The notes under the pieces were generated by a model. The model made no database searches. It worked only from the letters and a program-made list of their open reading frames with translations, and was not told where the DNA came from. A program made the translations under genes and the position numbers. From Steinernema hermaphroditum (lineage: Eukaryota; Nematoda; Chromadorea; Rhabditida; Steinernematidae), in assembly GCA_030435675.1 (NCBI GenBank), contig CM059623.1, positions 16,142,205 through 16,206,204 of the forward strand: DNA of 64,000 nt, written 5' to 3'. Positions 44,302 to 54,260 of this stretch are shown here, one piece after another. Position 1 is the first letter of the stretch, and each line of letters begins with the position of its first letter.

Positions 44302-47188
44302 TTAATCGGCATAAGATGAGATCAACTGCTCCCGTTCTGTCAAGGTTTCATCTTCGATGCTTGCTGCGGTGATCTTTATGGATACTGTTGGCTCCACTAG
44401 CGGCTGCACAAGACCCAGCTCCTCCTTCTCCAAGAACGTGACCTTCGCGCGATGTCTCTGCAGCCGGCAGAGGCGGTCCAGCTCTCGAATGCCTTCTTGG
44501 CGGCCGTTGAGGCTCTGGTAGCACTGCCATTCGAAAAGGAACAGGTTCGAATACAGCGGAGTTTGGAAGAATCGGAGATATTCTGCCGTGTCTTCACTGG
44601 GGTAGATCAGCTTGAAGTTGCCCCTTCTGGCGTACTCGTCTTCGAAGTCGATCAGCGTTCGTACGTCCGAGTCTGTCAGTTCCTGCAGAATATCATCTCC
44701 AACCTCCTGAAATGGCACCAGTAAAAGTCAGAGTACTCAATCCGCATCTTACATCGTTGCACATGTAATGGTCGACAAAGAGACGCTCCTTTGCTAGGTG
44801 ATCTTCGCACTTAGACAAGTGATGTGGAGTGATTGTATAGTCGATTGTCATGTGCGCCGCTTTCTCGCTAGAACATGATCTGATCGTTCATGACTTCGCA
44901 GGTCTCACTTACTCAGGCGGTAATCGGATTCCGCACAGATTGAGAACGTCTTTGGCTAGGGGCGCCTTTACTCGGACATCGATTGGGGTAGATGAATGCA
45001 AACTTGGCGATATGTTCACTTCCAACAACCACGGACGAAGATTAGCGTCCAACATGATGTCCAATCCGAATAGTTCATGGCTAAAGCATCGGTAAGTGGT
45101 CACTTATCGGAAAATTGGGATTTACCTCGTGAAGGGATATTTGTTGTGACGATAATGCGTTTGACGGATAGGGTGTTCACAGGCAATAACTGCTTTCCTT
45201 ACGATATCTTCGATGTTCTCTCGAATCTTTTCGACGTCGACATCCATTTCTTTGCGCATGTAACTCCAGAGTTCGCTAAGGGTCCACTTTGGGACAGGAT
45301 CATCACAGGCGCCTTCCTTATGAGCCAGCTTGTTAATGCTGAAAGAGGCAAGGTTATCCCATTGACAGATTTTTCATAATACCTGTAATTCGTTAAATGC
45401 ACAAAATGATTTGCGTGTGAGCCAGGAGTGCTTTCGTAAGGCAATGATGCGAACCGCACCAGTCCTTCCTCGTACAGATATATCCGCAGTGGGTCAAAAC
45501 AAGGCACATAGACGTAAAGGCGGAGATCAAATTTGGAGCCATTGATGAGCAAAGGGTTTTCAATATAACTGAAACGAATAAAATGTACAATTATAAAACT
45601 GATCTTTAGCGAAGAACCTACTGTTGAGCTATGAGGGGATCCTTCAAAGGCACCTGCTTGAACTTGGATACTATACTAATTCCAGTTCCTCGGGCAGCTG
45701 CTGGCTGAAATTATAGTTCTGTTGAGTTCAGAAAGTGTGGGTCTCTCCGAGTCATGTCTAGTCATGTCACTACTGTGGGATGTGGATTAAATAGCTCAAT
45801 ACTATAAAACTAACACCAGATCTGTCATCTGCAAGTGGAAGATCAAACACTAAACCCACTCGCAAACACCATCCACTCAATCTCATCAGTGTCTAGACAT
45901 TAAACTTCTTATGCTACGTCGGTGTCTAGACGTTTTACCACGAAAAGTGATAGACGTTGTCTTCAAAAATCTGCACATATCCATGTTTTAGTTTGACCGA
46001 TCAATCTTTGAGAAATCCCCTCGAATTGCGTGCGTAAAAATTCATGTCAGATGTTGCTTCTCCACCCGTCAAGTGCAACTCAAGAAGTCTACTTTACAAC
46101 CGCCGCGGCTAGCTTTCGACATCTTCAAAAACGTGCGCTGTAATTTAACGCGTAGCCACAAAGACAGCCTGCGGAAAGAGTGCAAACAACTGCCCGAGCG
46201 GCTGTGGCCCCTCTGACGCAAGCAGAACCGCAAGACTCACCGGTTTCAGAATGACATGACGTGTTTCCGGACCGGACAGAAACACTTTCAGCTTCTTCTG
46301 GTCACGCGGCAGGATGTATGTGTACGGCATAACGAGGAATTGGTCATCTTCCGGAAATCGCTCGTTAGCTTCTTGTAGATGTATCCAAAGGCGGTCTTTC
46401 CGTCCCATGTGGAAGGCGCCGGGAAAGTGATTAATCTAGACGAAGAATTAGTTGCAAGAACATTGATTTGCAAGAACCTTCTGATGGGGCATAACTGTAT
46501 GGTACTGGAGCGTTTTCAGATGTCGTCCCCAATATCCAATCCATTTCTTAGATTCCTCCACGATGGTGAAATGGCTCGTGGCCAATGCTTGACGCATCAC
46601 AAGCGGAAGTAGGCTGTTGTGGCACCATAATAGCTTTTGAATGATATGTTTTTGTGGTTTGGACACTGAAATGTCAGGATTAGCCGTCTACGTTATTTGG
46701 AACGCTAACACAACGAACCTTTAGTATTCTTCGTGTAAAAACAGATGGTCGGTGGTACGTGTGTAAATAAGCTGGCCCTTAGGAACGGTTTGTGGTCGGC
46801 AGCCGGACGGGGTGTCGATGAGGGGCTCGCCGCGGCACAGAGACATCTTTTTAGACAGCTCAGTCTGCATATCGACACTGCACTTGAGCTCTTTTGCACC
46901 TCTGTAAATGAAAGCTGTTAGAGATCCAGATATCATGCGCCTAGTGTGTCTAATACAGTACACAATGAAATGAGGCAGTCTGTCTATACTAGACAAGCAT
47001 GAACAGAACGAAAGTCTGTCTTGCTTATAGCCTATAGAGTTTGTCTAGACTGCACAGAGACAATCTAGATAAACTCTTGTCTGCGCAGTAATGTATAACA
47101 TCAGAAACGTACTATTCTGCTCAGTTGCCAGATCTTCGCTGGAGCCGCTGGATGAGTCGTACAGGTAACTGCTACTTCCACTGCTCAT
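44302..47188 (-). CDS. ttll-4: Tubulin tyrosine ligase-like protein, TTLL4 type (polyglutamylase)
   Basis: Exons 47113-47188, 46719-46901, 46478-46665, 46241-46435, 45622-45704, 45383-45568, 45126-45338, 44913-45080, 44753-44867 and 44302-44706 join in frame to 603 residues. That is shorter than human TTLL4, which has a long extra N-terminus. The TTL ATP-grasp core shows LFTHVPPTICFYTK, KINHFPGAFHMGRKDRLW, KPPAAARGTGI (split by intron 4), INGSKFDLRLYVYV, CFDPLRIYLYEEGLVRFA, HLTNYS and HELFGLDIMLDANLRPWLLE followed by VNISPSLHSS. These are the ATP, magnesium and tubulin-tail contacts. The C-terminal part (DDILQELTDSDVRTLIDFED, RRGNF, YLRFF) matches the TTLL4 microtubule-binding extension. Expected role: initiating glutamate side chains on tubulin tails of neuronal axonemes and axons. 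Introns are mostly 42-54 bp, but intron 4 is 536 bp. It is convergent with QTRT1. The assignment to TTLL4 rather than TTLL5 rests on the C-terminal match. Confidence 0.93.
45891..45931. promoter_or_regulatory. Pair of GTCTAGAC palindromes in TTLL4 intron 4
   Basis: GTCTAGAC occurs at 45891-45898 and 45924-45931. Further exact copies are at 40196-40203 and 47043-47050. This octamer is the palindromic SMAD-binding element in animals. Binding is not shown by sequence alone. Confidence 0.25.
47036..47077. repeat. Hairpin in TTLL4 intron 1
   Basis: AGAGTTTGTCTAGACTG (47036-47052) pairs with CAATCTAGATAAACTCT (47061-47077), 15 of 17 positions, around an 8-nt loop. The surrounding 46970-47090 segment is rich in GTCTGTC/GTCTAG variants. 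Confidence 0.6.
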
Positions 47189-48752
47189 CTTGTTGACTGT
47201 CAGCACTCCCAGCGGTGCATGCAGATTTAATCACTCTGAAACGAACGGATCAGCTACATCGCAACAACAACCACTTCTCCTAGTTCATAAAACGCGACGG
47301 CGGCGTCGCGTATACAGCAAAGAGCAAATAAATGTGAAAAGGGGACGGATATACGAAAGCGCTCTTTGGAGACGACGAAGCAAGCTAGCGCTGCTATTAT
47401 AATTTCTTCTTGTTGTTGTAAAACGACTGGCGCCACCCCAAACATTTCATACATCATCAGTGTCGCAGCAGACGAGGGCAGCAGAGGCGTGTAGGGTGGG
47501 TAAACTCTGGAGTGGCGCGAAAAGGATGGGCGGCGAAGACAAAGTAGCGAATATATGTCTGTCGGAAGCGATATTGAGCGCAGAGGATTGATTGAAAACA
47601 CTCATGTATGGGGCAGGAGACAAAAAATGCGCGCGCAATCGAAGGGCTATGGCGAATTGTTGACCTTTCATCATCGGTTGACAAGTCAAATAGTGGAACT
47701 TCGAGTGCACAAAAGCAGAAAAGAATTGATATCGTTTAAACTAGATATTGCCCTGGAGGGGAGATATCTGAAATGAGGGGGATTATGACCAAATGCCCCC
47801 ATTAAGATTCGCTTCTCATATCCTTGGCACTTCTATTTTAGAAAATCGCGCTCACACTACAGCGTACATCACAATTCAACAAACTACCATACTTCAACAA
47901 CTAATTTCTAAATGCGTACGGTAACAGGCAATCAGCACTTCATCGACTACGAAATCCGTCCGCTACCGTATCCAGCGACTCAACACACTTCAACAACACA
48001 ATCTGATCGGAAGAAAGAGGGAACTGCGTAGTAGATGGGCAAGAAAGCTGCTACAATTCAGTCAAAAGCTCTAAACTACGTATTAGGGGATAAACCAAAT
48101 CTTAAATCTTTTCGGATAACTTTGATATAAAGCTGTGTTTTCGTAGATACATGGCACTACTAGAGCGCGTTAATACATCACATAACAAAAGGCCATGTCC
48201 CAGCGACGACGGAACCGGAAAAGTTGCCCAATTTGGTGAATTATTCAAGAAAAATCAATTTGGGCACCAAACGTTACATAGCGACATACATAATAGCCGA
48301 TAGGCAAGCATGATACGAGAATTTTAGTACACACGATTAAACAAGTCAGGGAAATTGCATAACATGGAACAGACTGAAATTAAAAATTTAATCAAGTTCC
48401 TCATCTCGAAGATGCCTTAAAAAGAAGCTAGATATTTCCTGATCATCTGTTCTAGTGTTGTGAGTTTAACGAGTGGTCCTACAGCGACACATCGTTCTCA
48501 AGTGATTGAGGGCTGAATTCGAACTTTTTTCTCCGGAAGGCGTTGGATATACTTCGACTGGTTCACTGGGGATCTGTTTTTGCATACATTACCTCCTCGT
48601 TAGAGTGTACACAGTGTAGTCGTTGATGCCTGGGATGCAATGCATTCAAGATTCATTGTGATGTAGGTGATGTTATAAATGTGTTTCTGCTGTATATGCG
48701 CGTTTCTTTCCATTCCTATTGCACTGTGCACAAGGGCTTTTTTCTTTTTCAG
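47189..48752. promoter_or_regulatory. Divergent intergenic region, TTLL4 and ALKBH4
   Basis: A 1,564-bp gap between two divergent starts. TACGGTA and TACCGTA heptamers lie at about 47917 and 47967. Open frames (for example 47254-47601) match nothing known. No TATA box is clear. At its right end, a pyrimidine tract ending TTTTTCAG directly abuts the ALKBH4 ATG. Confidence 0.45.
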
Positions 48753-49712
48753 ATGTCTCCAGAATCATCGCAAACTTGTGGCTGCAAGGGCGTCCGTTTC
48801 TGTTCCGGCTGCCTTGACACCGATCGTGTGAAGCGTCTCCGCGCTGAAGGCGATCCGTACAAGGACTACTCGGTTTACGTTTACTCGGTTCCAAATGGGT
48901 GCGCCGTTCGGTGTAACCAACTGAGCAGTTCCGCGTCACTCGAAGAAATCGAAAATGCTACGTCCAAGATAGCGTCAGAAGACGCGAAAGAAACACTCAC
49001 CGTCGACGGACTTCTTTTGATTCCGGACTTTTTAAGCATCGAAGAAGAGGAGAAACTGGTAGAAACGATCGACAAGAAGGAGTGGGTTCTCTCCCAGTCA
49101 GGTAGAAGGAAACAGGTTTGTTTTTTTCGTTTTTGACAATATCACAATGGACTGTTCTAGGACTATGGCCCTCAAGTCAACTTCAAGCACAAGAAGGTGA
49201 AAACAACGCGTTTCGTTGGGATGCCTGACTACGCCGACCTGATTTTAAACAAGATGTCAGACTTCTCCATCGTGAGGCTTGGCTCCTATCAGCCATTTGA
49301 ATTGTGTAACTTGGAGTACAACGACGAGCGGATGTCAGCGATAGAGATGCACCAAGACGACATGTGGATTTGGGGAAACCGTCTTATAAGGTATGTCTCC
49401 TTTCTCGCTATCTGATAGCGTACTAGCGTACATTTCAGTATCAATCTTATAAATGGATCCGTAATGACACTTGTGAATGAATCCACTCGGCAACTTCTCT
49501 ATGTACTCATGCCTCGACGATCGCTTCTTTGCATGGCGGACGAAGCGCGCTACCAATGGAAGCACGGAGTTTATTCGAAACACATTCACGGCCGTCGGAT
49601 AGCCTTGACGATGCGGGAGCCGGCTCCAGCGTTTCAAGAGGGAGGCGACCTCTATGAGAAGTTCGGGAAAGAACTCATACGTCTTGGTAACATTCGAATC
49701 ACTTGTAGTTAA
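48753..49712 (+). CDS. ALKBH4: ALKBH4-type Fe(II)/2-oxoglutarate dioxygenase
   Basis: Exons 48753-49115, 49161-49390 and 49439-49712 join to 288 residues (human ALKBH4 is 302). The N-terminal Cys cluster CGCKGVRFCSGC matches the family start CGCKGIRTCLIC. Then come LSQSGRRKQ and DYGPQVNF (human KLSQSGRRKQDYGPKVNF), the iron ligands H185 and D187 in EMHQDDMWIWG, the distal His H240 in QWKHG, and the 2-oxoglutarate-binding arginines in the GRRIALTMRE region. Mammalian ALKBH4 demethylates actin and has been linked to DNA 6-methyladenine. The substrate in nematodes is not settled. A polypyrimidine tract ending CAG sits immediately before the ATG, so the mRNA is very likely trans-spliced with almost no leader. 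An alternative donor near 49685 would change only the last few residues. Confidence 0.92.
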
Positions 49713-49996
49713 TTTATGACATTTGTTGTTTTCATTGTTACAGTCTTATAAAGCATAAAATATTGGTTTCAGAGGAGGCTTGTGAATAGCGTGAAAGCGG
49801 GTGCTTGAGAAGGAGAAGTGAACAGATTCGGTCGGAGCTGAGAGTATAGCAACGGAAGCCAAGTTGAATATTCCATGGCTACAACTGGCGTAGTCAGATG
49901 GTCACCTCATACAAATGTTCAAAGTCTCCCTATCAGAATAGGAATATGACGAATGGAGTTAACTTAAGAGCTGTAACTTTTCGGACACCTCCCGAT
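49713..49996. other. Intergenic, 3' side of ALKBH4
   Basis: AT-rich sequence between the ALKBH4 stop and the MITE. No canonical poly(A) signal and no other feature seen. Confidence 0.5.
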
Positions 49997-50347
49997 CAGG
50001 GCTGTGCGAGTTTTGAGTTTTGAGGCCTTTTTTGGGTTTTGAGTTTTGAGTTTTGACTTTTTGGCAAAACTCGACTCAAAACTCGGCCTTGAAGCACTGT
50101 CCATGCTGGACGCGGGAGGGTCTTCTCCGTGGAATCACCGCCACTGGTCAATCTCCGAAGGTCGGCGACACCCGAAAATCTCCAAAAGCTACAGTTTCTA
50201 AACTCAAACGGCTTTCTGGAAGACTTTGCTGAAGGAACTTTTACTGTATTTCTGTCACAAATGGCTTTAAGTTTTGAGTTTTGAGCTTTGGTTTTGAGGT
50301 CGTCAAAAAAGTTTTGACATCCGAGTTTTGAGTTTCGCACAGCCCTG
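49997..50347 (+). mobile_element. hAT-like MITE with 8-bp target-site duplication
   Basis: The terminal inverted repeats are CAGGGCTGTGCGA (49997-50009) and TCGCACAGCCCTG (50335-50347), a perfect 13-bp match. The flanks are CTCCCGAT at 49989-49996 and CTCCCGAT at 50348-50355. An 8-bp duplication and a CAGGG terminus are the signature of the hAT superfamily. The 351-bp interior has no transposase and is built from GTTTTGA-type runs, in direct orientation near both ends and inverted at about 50070-50088. Intact repeats and duplication suggest a fairly young insertion. Confidence 0.88.
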
Positions 50348-50684
50348 CTCCCGATCAGTGCCAATTAGAAAGAGATGTTACTTTGAACCTTGTGGCATGA
50401 TTTCATCGAAACCAGTTTTCTTTTCGTGTCCTTTAATGGTGTTTCCCTACAAAGTTCACACGGCCGCACCTAAGAGACGTCCCCATTTCGATGTTTTTTG
50501 TTTACACACTGCGCGATCACCCCATTCTCTGAACACGATCTTCGCACCTAACCGTACAGTTTTCACCTTTGGACCTCGTTTTTTGCAGTGCGCGATCAGA
50601 TCTGTGCACTGTATTTTGTGGTTTATTACGCCAATTCGTCGAATCGGGGATTTTACGACCTTCAACGACCGGGATATGGTCTAC

Positions 50685-50692
50685 TATAAAAG
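50685..50692 (+). promoter_or_regulatory. TATA box of the FAR gene
   Basis: TATAAAAG lies 32 bp before the FAR start codon, implying a very short untranslated leader. It is the clearest core promoter in the window and fits a highly expressed, tissue-specific secreted protein gene. Confidence 0.7.
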
Positions 50693-50723
50693 GCGAATCT
50701 GATCAGTGGGAAGGTATCGGATC

Positions 50724-51551
50724 ATGGCTTCGCTCAAGATCTTCTTCGCGCTGGTCGCCGTCTTCGCGTTCGCCGTCGCTGTGCCTCAGCGCTCGAAGCG
50801 AGGTCTTCCGATCGGAAAGGCTCTTCTCCCCGATGAGGTTCAGGACTTCCTTAAAGAGGTATGGTTTGACGTTTGACTCAGCAGATGAGAGCTTAGAGTA
50901 GCCCTTTCAAGGATGTATGAACATAGCCGAACAGCATTTGTCTTGACCACATCCAGATATCAGTGATGGTACTGTGTAATTGCGCGCCTCTGGCAATACC
51001 ACTGATTTCCTAGGCACCTCCCTCGTCTAATCTCCCTAATATCCTATGTTGTTCAGCTCACTCCTGAAGAAAAGAAGCTCATCAAAGAGCTCAAGGACGA
51101 GCTGAAGGAATCACTGAAGAGCGGAAAATCAGTGACCCTTCCAGAAATCGAAGAGCTCGTCAAAGGGAAGTCCCCCGAACTCCACGAGAAACTTCAAAAG
51201 TTGAAGGCCGTCATCGAGGCTAAGATCGATGCCCTCCCTGAAGGAGCGCGCAAGTTCTTCAAGGACGTCAAGATGAACGTGGCCGACGTCCTGGCCTCCG
51301 GTCAGGCCTCGAACAAGGAAGGAATCAAGGAGCGCGTTGGAAAGTTGATCGCAGGATTCAATGCCCTCAGCGAGGAAGACAAGCAGGCCATCTACAAGGC
51401 TTTCCCGAACCTCAAGAAGCTCGCGGAGGGTAAGTAGCCTCTTCCGGATACGTGTGCAGGCTTTAATTTAGAGCCAAAGTTCAAGACTCTTCTTGAGAAC
51501 CCCACAGCTGCTGCTGCTCAGATCACTGAGGCCGACCTAGAAGTCAACTGA
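50724..51551 (+). CDS. Nematode fatty-acid and retinol-binding (FAR) protein, secreted
   Basis: Exons 50724-50858, 51057-51429 and 51472-51551 join in frame to 195 residues, typical of the family. A hydrophobic signal peptide spans about residues 1-19 (FFALVAVFAFAVAV). The mature chain is helical, Lys/Glu-rich and coiled-coil-like. It shows the FAR landmarks LLPDEVQDFLKELTPEEKK, a KGKSPELHEK block, IDALPEGARKFF (compare IDALGPEAKAFV in filarial FAR) and FNALSEEDKQAIYKAFPNL. FAR proteins are nematode-specific and bind fatty acids and retinol. They are thought to transport lipids in worm fluids or to be released by parasites. A dibasic RSKR follows the predicted signal peptide, which could allow extra processing. 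C. elegans has several far paralogues and I cannot say which one this matches. Confidence 0.92.
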
Positions 51552-52018
51552 ATCTGTAGCGTCTCGTGATTTAATGGTGCAATTTGTAGAACTGGAATAT
51601 GATTTTATAAATATTTGAGGGTTGTTTTGTCATGCTGATCCGTGGGGTCCTCATTACAAGATTGGTCCTCTGTTTTGTGTTCACGGCTCTACTAACCAAC
51701 ATGGACCCCGCCAAGGTACGAACTGTATCTATTGCAAGATTCTGTGCGTCGAGCCCATTCAGAATAGGGCGCCGAATTCACCAACAGTAAAATACAGACA
51801 CTTGTTCTTCAGTGAATGCATTATTGAGGGAAAGTGGAAGCTTCATGTAGCGGCGTTGTAGGACCGAAATCACTAAATCGATGCACCTGATTTGCGATGC
51901 ATTGGAGCCACAGTTTTCAATGCAATGAAAGTGTGAGGACATCACACGAATGCCATAAATACATGGTTTCTGTCACGTCCCATCACCAGATCTTCCTTGT
52001 ATCTCTTTGACCACCGCC
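51552..52018 (+). promoter_or_regulatory. Intergenic with TATA-like site before SKP1-related gene
   Basis: 467 bp. CATAAATA at 51954-51961 lies about 58 bp before the SKP1-related ATG and may be its TATA element. No canonical poly(A) signal is seen after the FAR stop, but TATAAATA occurs near 51605. The open frame at 51622-51861 matches nothing known. Confidence 0.45.
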
Positions 52019-52738
52019 ATGGCTTCAACCTCCGCTTCCACCTCCGCCGAAGCCGCTGCCGCTTCCCCCGAGCCGGTGCCTGTTGGTAACCTTAAGCTAC
52101 GGTCGCTGGACGACAAAGAGTTCCTGTTCCCCCTGAAGGACGTCAAGAAGGCGGCGATGCTGCAGACGATGATCGCCGACCTGGGCCTCGACACCGAAGA
52201 GGCGATGGAGAGCCAGCCTGTGCCGTTGCCTTCGGTGGGCGGCGACGCTCTCGAATGCATCGTCGAATGGTGCCGTATGCATTCCGACGAGGCGCCGCGC
52301 TCCGACGAGGACCGCCAGATTCATCGCTTCAACCGCAACGTAGCCAAGGAGGACATCGAGCTCTTCGACAAGCAGTATCCTCGCAAGAAGCTCGCCGATG
52401 TCATCAACGCGTCCTACTTCCTCGACATGCCCGACCTCATCGACACTCTGGTCAAGTTCACCGCGAACAACCTGGAGGGCAAGACGGCCGAAGAGATGTC
52501 CAAGTGGCTGGAGATCCCGCTCAAGAAGGACGAGCGCAAGACCGCTGCCGACGACGACGGCGACGACGAGGGTAAGTCGGCCGAGAAGCGAGAACGCACC
52601 GAAGCTGACCAGCCCGGAACCTCGCAGCAGGCCCGCGAAGAAGCCGCCGCGGAGGCAGCAACTGCAGCAGCTGAACAGGCTCAAGAAGCTGAACAAGCTG
52701 GAGCTGCTGAAGGCGATGCTCCTGCACAGCAAGAGTAG
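52019..52738 (+). CDS. Divergent SKP1-related protein (SKR family), intronless
   Basis: A single open frame of 239 residues, with ATG in a good context (ACCGCCATGG). Residues about 22-85 form the SKP1 BTB/POZ fold (LKLRSLDDKEFLFPLKDV, then VIEWC-like IVEWCRMH). About 110-165 is the SKP1 dimerisation region (FDKQYPRKKLADVINASYF, LDMPDLIDTLVKFTANNLEG, KTAEEMSKWLEI). SKP1 bridges CUL1 to F-box proteins in SCF ubiquitin ligases. Nematodes carry many skr paralogues. Odd points: canonical SKP1 ends at about 160 residues with a helix finishing WCE that packs on the F-box. That end is absent here, replaced by a 70-residue acidic then Ala/Glu/Gln-rich tail. An Ala/Ser/Pro-rich N-terminal extension is also added. 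Lack of introns and very GC-rich codons set it apart from its neighbours and suggest a retrocopy or a highly expressed lineage-specific paralogue. Confidence 0.88.
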   Translation: MASTSASTSAEAAAASPEPVPVGNLKLRSLDDKEFLFPLKDVKKAAMLQTMIADLGLDTEEAMESQPVPLPSVGGDALECIVEWCRMHSDEAPRSDEDRQIHRFNRNVAKEDIELFDKQYPRKKLADVINASYFLDMPDLIDTLVKFTANNLEGKTAEEMSKWLEIPLKKDERKTAADDDGDDEGKSAEKRERTEADQPGTSQQAREEAAAEAATAAAEQAQEAEQAGAAEGDAPAQQE

Positions 52739-52801
52739 AAGCAGTGCATGTACATCCACACTTTGATCCCGGTTAATTACTTTTATCTGATGCTAGCAAT
52801 G

Positions 52802-52807
52802 AATAAA
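52802..52807 (+). terminator. Poly(A) signal of SKP1-related gene
   Basis: AATAAA lies 64 bp after the stop codon, a normal distance for a nematode 3' untranslated region. Confidence 0.7.
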
Positions 52808-53399
52808 TTGCATGTTGAGACTCACAGTTTCCAAACTTTTGCCCCTAACCTTTCAAAAAGAATTCGTGTACGCCTGATTTACCGTTTGTGCGTGGTCATG
52901 GTAGATTACCGTCTGCATCGTCCAACGTCCAACGCTTTTCAGCCATGTGAACCTCAAACGTTCTACACTCTCCCACCATTGGTCTTTGGAAAAAAGAATT
53001 GCAGTTTAGATATCGAAGATGTTAGACAAAGCCGACGAGCAAAAAGGTTGCATATCAACTTATCTGGAGAGTACCCAGTAGCCCTCTTATGCCTTTGTGC
53101 CAGACATTTACAGAATGATGCTTTTTAAACAAACAAATGGGTGATGGTCTACTCCAAGAGAATGGGGGAGGCTTAGTTATTGCACCCATAATTTAAATAT
53201 TAACCGTAAATTGCTGTTATCATATTCACAGTTTCTTCCTTTAACGCTGTAGAACTGCAGATGCATCTACGGTAGCAGAAATCCACTTTGTAAGGCCACT
53301 TTGTATCTTCATAAATCAGCAAAAGACCGACCCCTTGCTTGAACCAGTCCCCAAAACATTTGCATTTTGGTGGAAAACACGAATTCCTCCAAGATTACA
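52808..53399. other. Non-coding spacer
   Basis: AT-rich sequence with one TACGGTA heptamer at about 53271. A 126-codon open frame from 52748 to 53128 has no domain and overlaps the 3' end of the SKP1-related gene. I do not support it as a gene. Confidence 0.5.
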
Positions 53400-54260
53400 A
53401 TCTTAGCCCCGGCGGACATCGCTCCTCCTTCTCCTCGACGGCCGAAGTTTCAATGCTTTTCATCCGAAAGTATCGCAGATGTGCATGTGGATGCCGACGG
53501 CGGCGGTGGCGGCGGAGGCGCATCCCACTTGTGTGATTTCCCATGACAATTTGCGTGGCAAAAGCCTTGTTTGGTGGCCGCGGCTGTTTGATCAAAGCGG
53601 CCGCGGCGAAGTGGGGGAGGCGCGCATCCCCGCCCCTCTCCGGCAGCGCTCGCCGGCGTTGCCGTCGTCGCTGCAGAGGAGCGCATCCCCAAAAAGCGGC
53701 GGAGAACTGCAGCCGTGGGTGGCCCTCGGGTGCCCACCCGATTTGGGCAAAGGGGAAGCCGAAGGAGGGCGGAAGACGGGGAAGACGGAAGAACGAGGGA
53801 AGAAGAAGCGAGGGAGAAGAGACATTGGAAATCGATTTGGCCGTGTTGTTTTATCGCTTCTGGCACGGGCACGGGCACGAGAGTGCGCGTGAGTGAGCGC
53901 CGGAGGACGACGGAGGGCCTCCAGGCCGAGGAGCCCCGAAAGCGACGTCTTTTTTGTGCTTCGGCGCCGCCGGACCGACGGACCATCGAGCTCCGGGCGA
54001 CGATTTCTGGCCGCCAACGATGTTTTTGCGTGCCGTTTCCCTCCACTGCCATCCTAATTACCGTCAGCACCCCCAGAACGCCCCTTAGAAATGAGCAGCA
54101 AAAAAAGCTAATATATTCAAATGGGGCGCCTAGAATCCGTCGCCGTCGTCGTCGTCGAAAGATCGAATGTCATCTCATTAGGAATTCAGGTTTATTCCAT
54201 TTCGACGACGTATCAGATTCGGCGGCGTTGCAACTTGAGGGCGGCGGCGGCAAATGAATT
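53400..54260. promoter_or_regulatory. GC-rich island
   Basis: About 860 bp of strongly GC-rich DNA with long open frames on both strands made of Arg, Gly, Ala and Ser runs, which I read as compositional. It contains TTTGATCAAAG at about 53587, a perfect TCF/POP-1-type site. Its position in a gene desert before the terminal gene suggests a distal control element (inference). Confidence 0.35.

Noticed and set aside
53450..54070. 206-codon frame on the minus strand and overlapping plus-strand frames
   Set aside because: Low-complexity Ser, Pro and Arg sequence in a GC-rich island with open frames on both strands at once.
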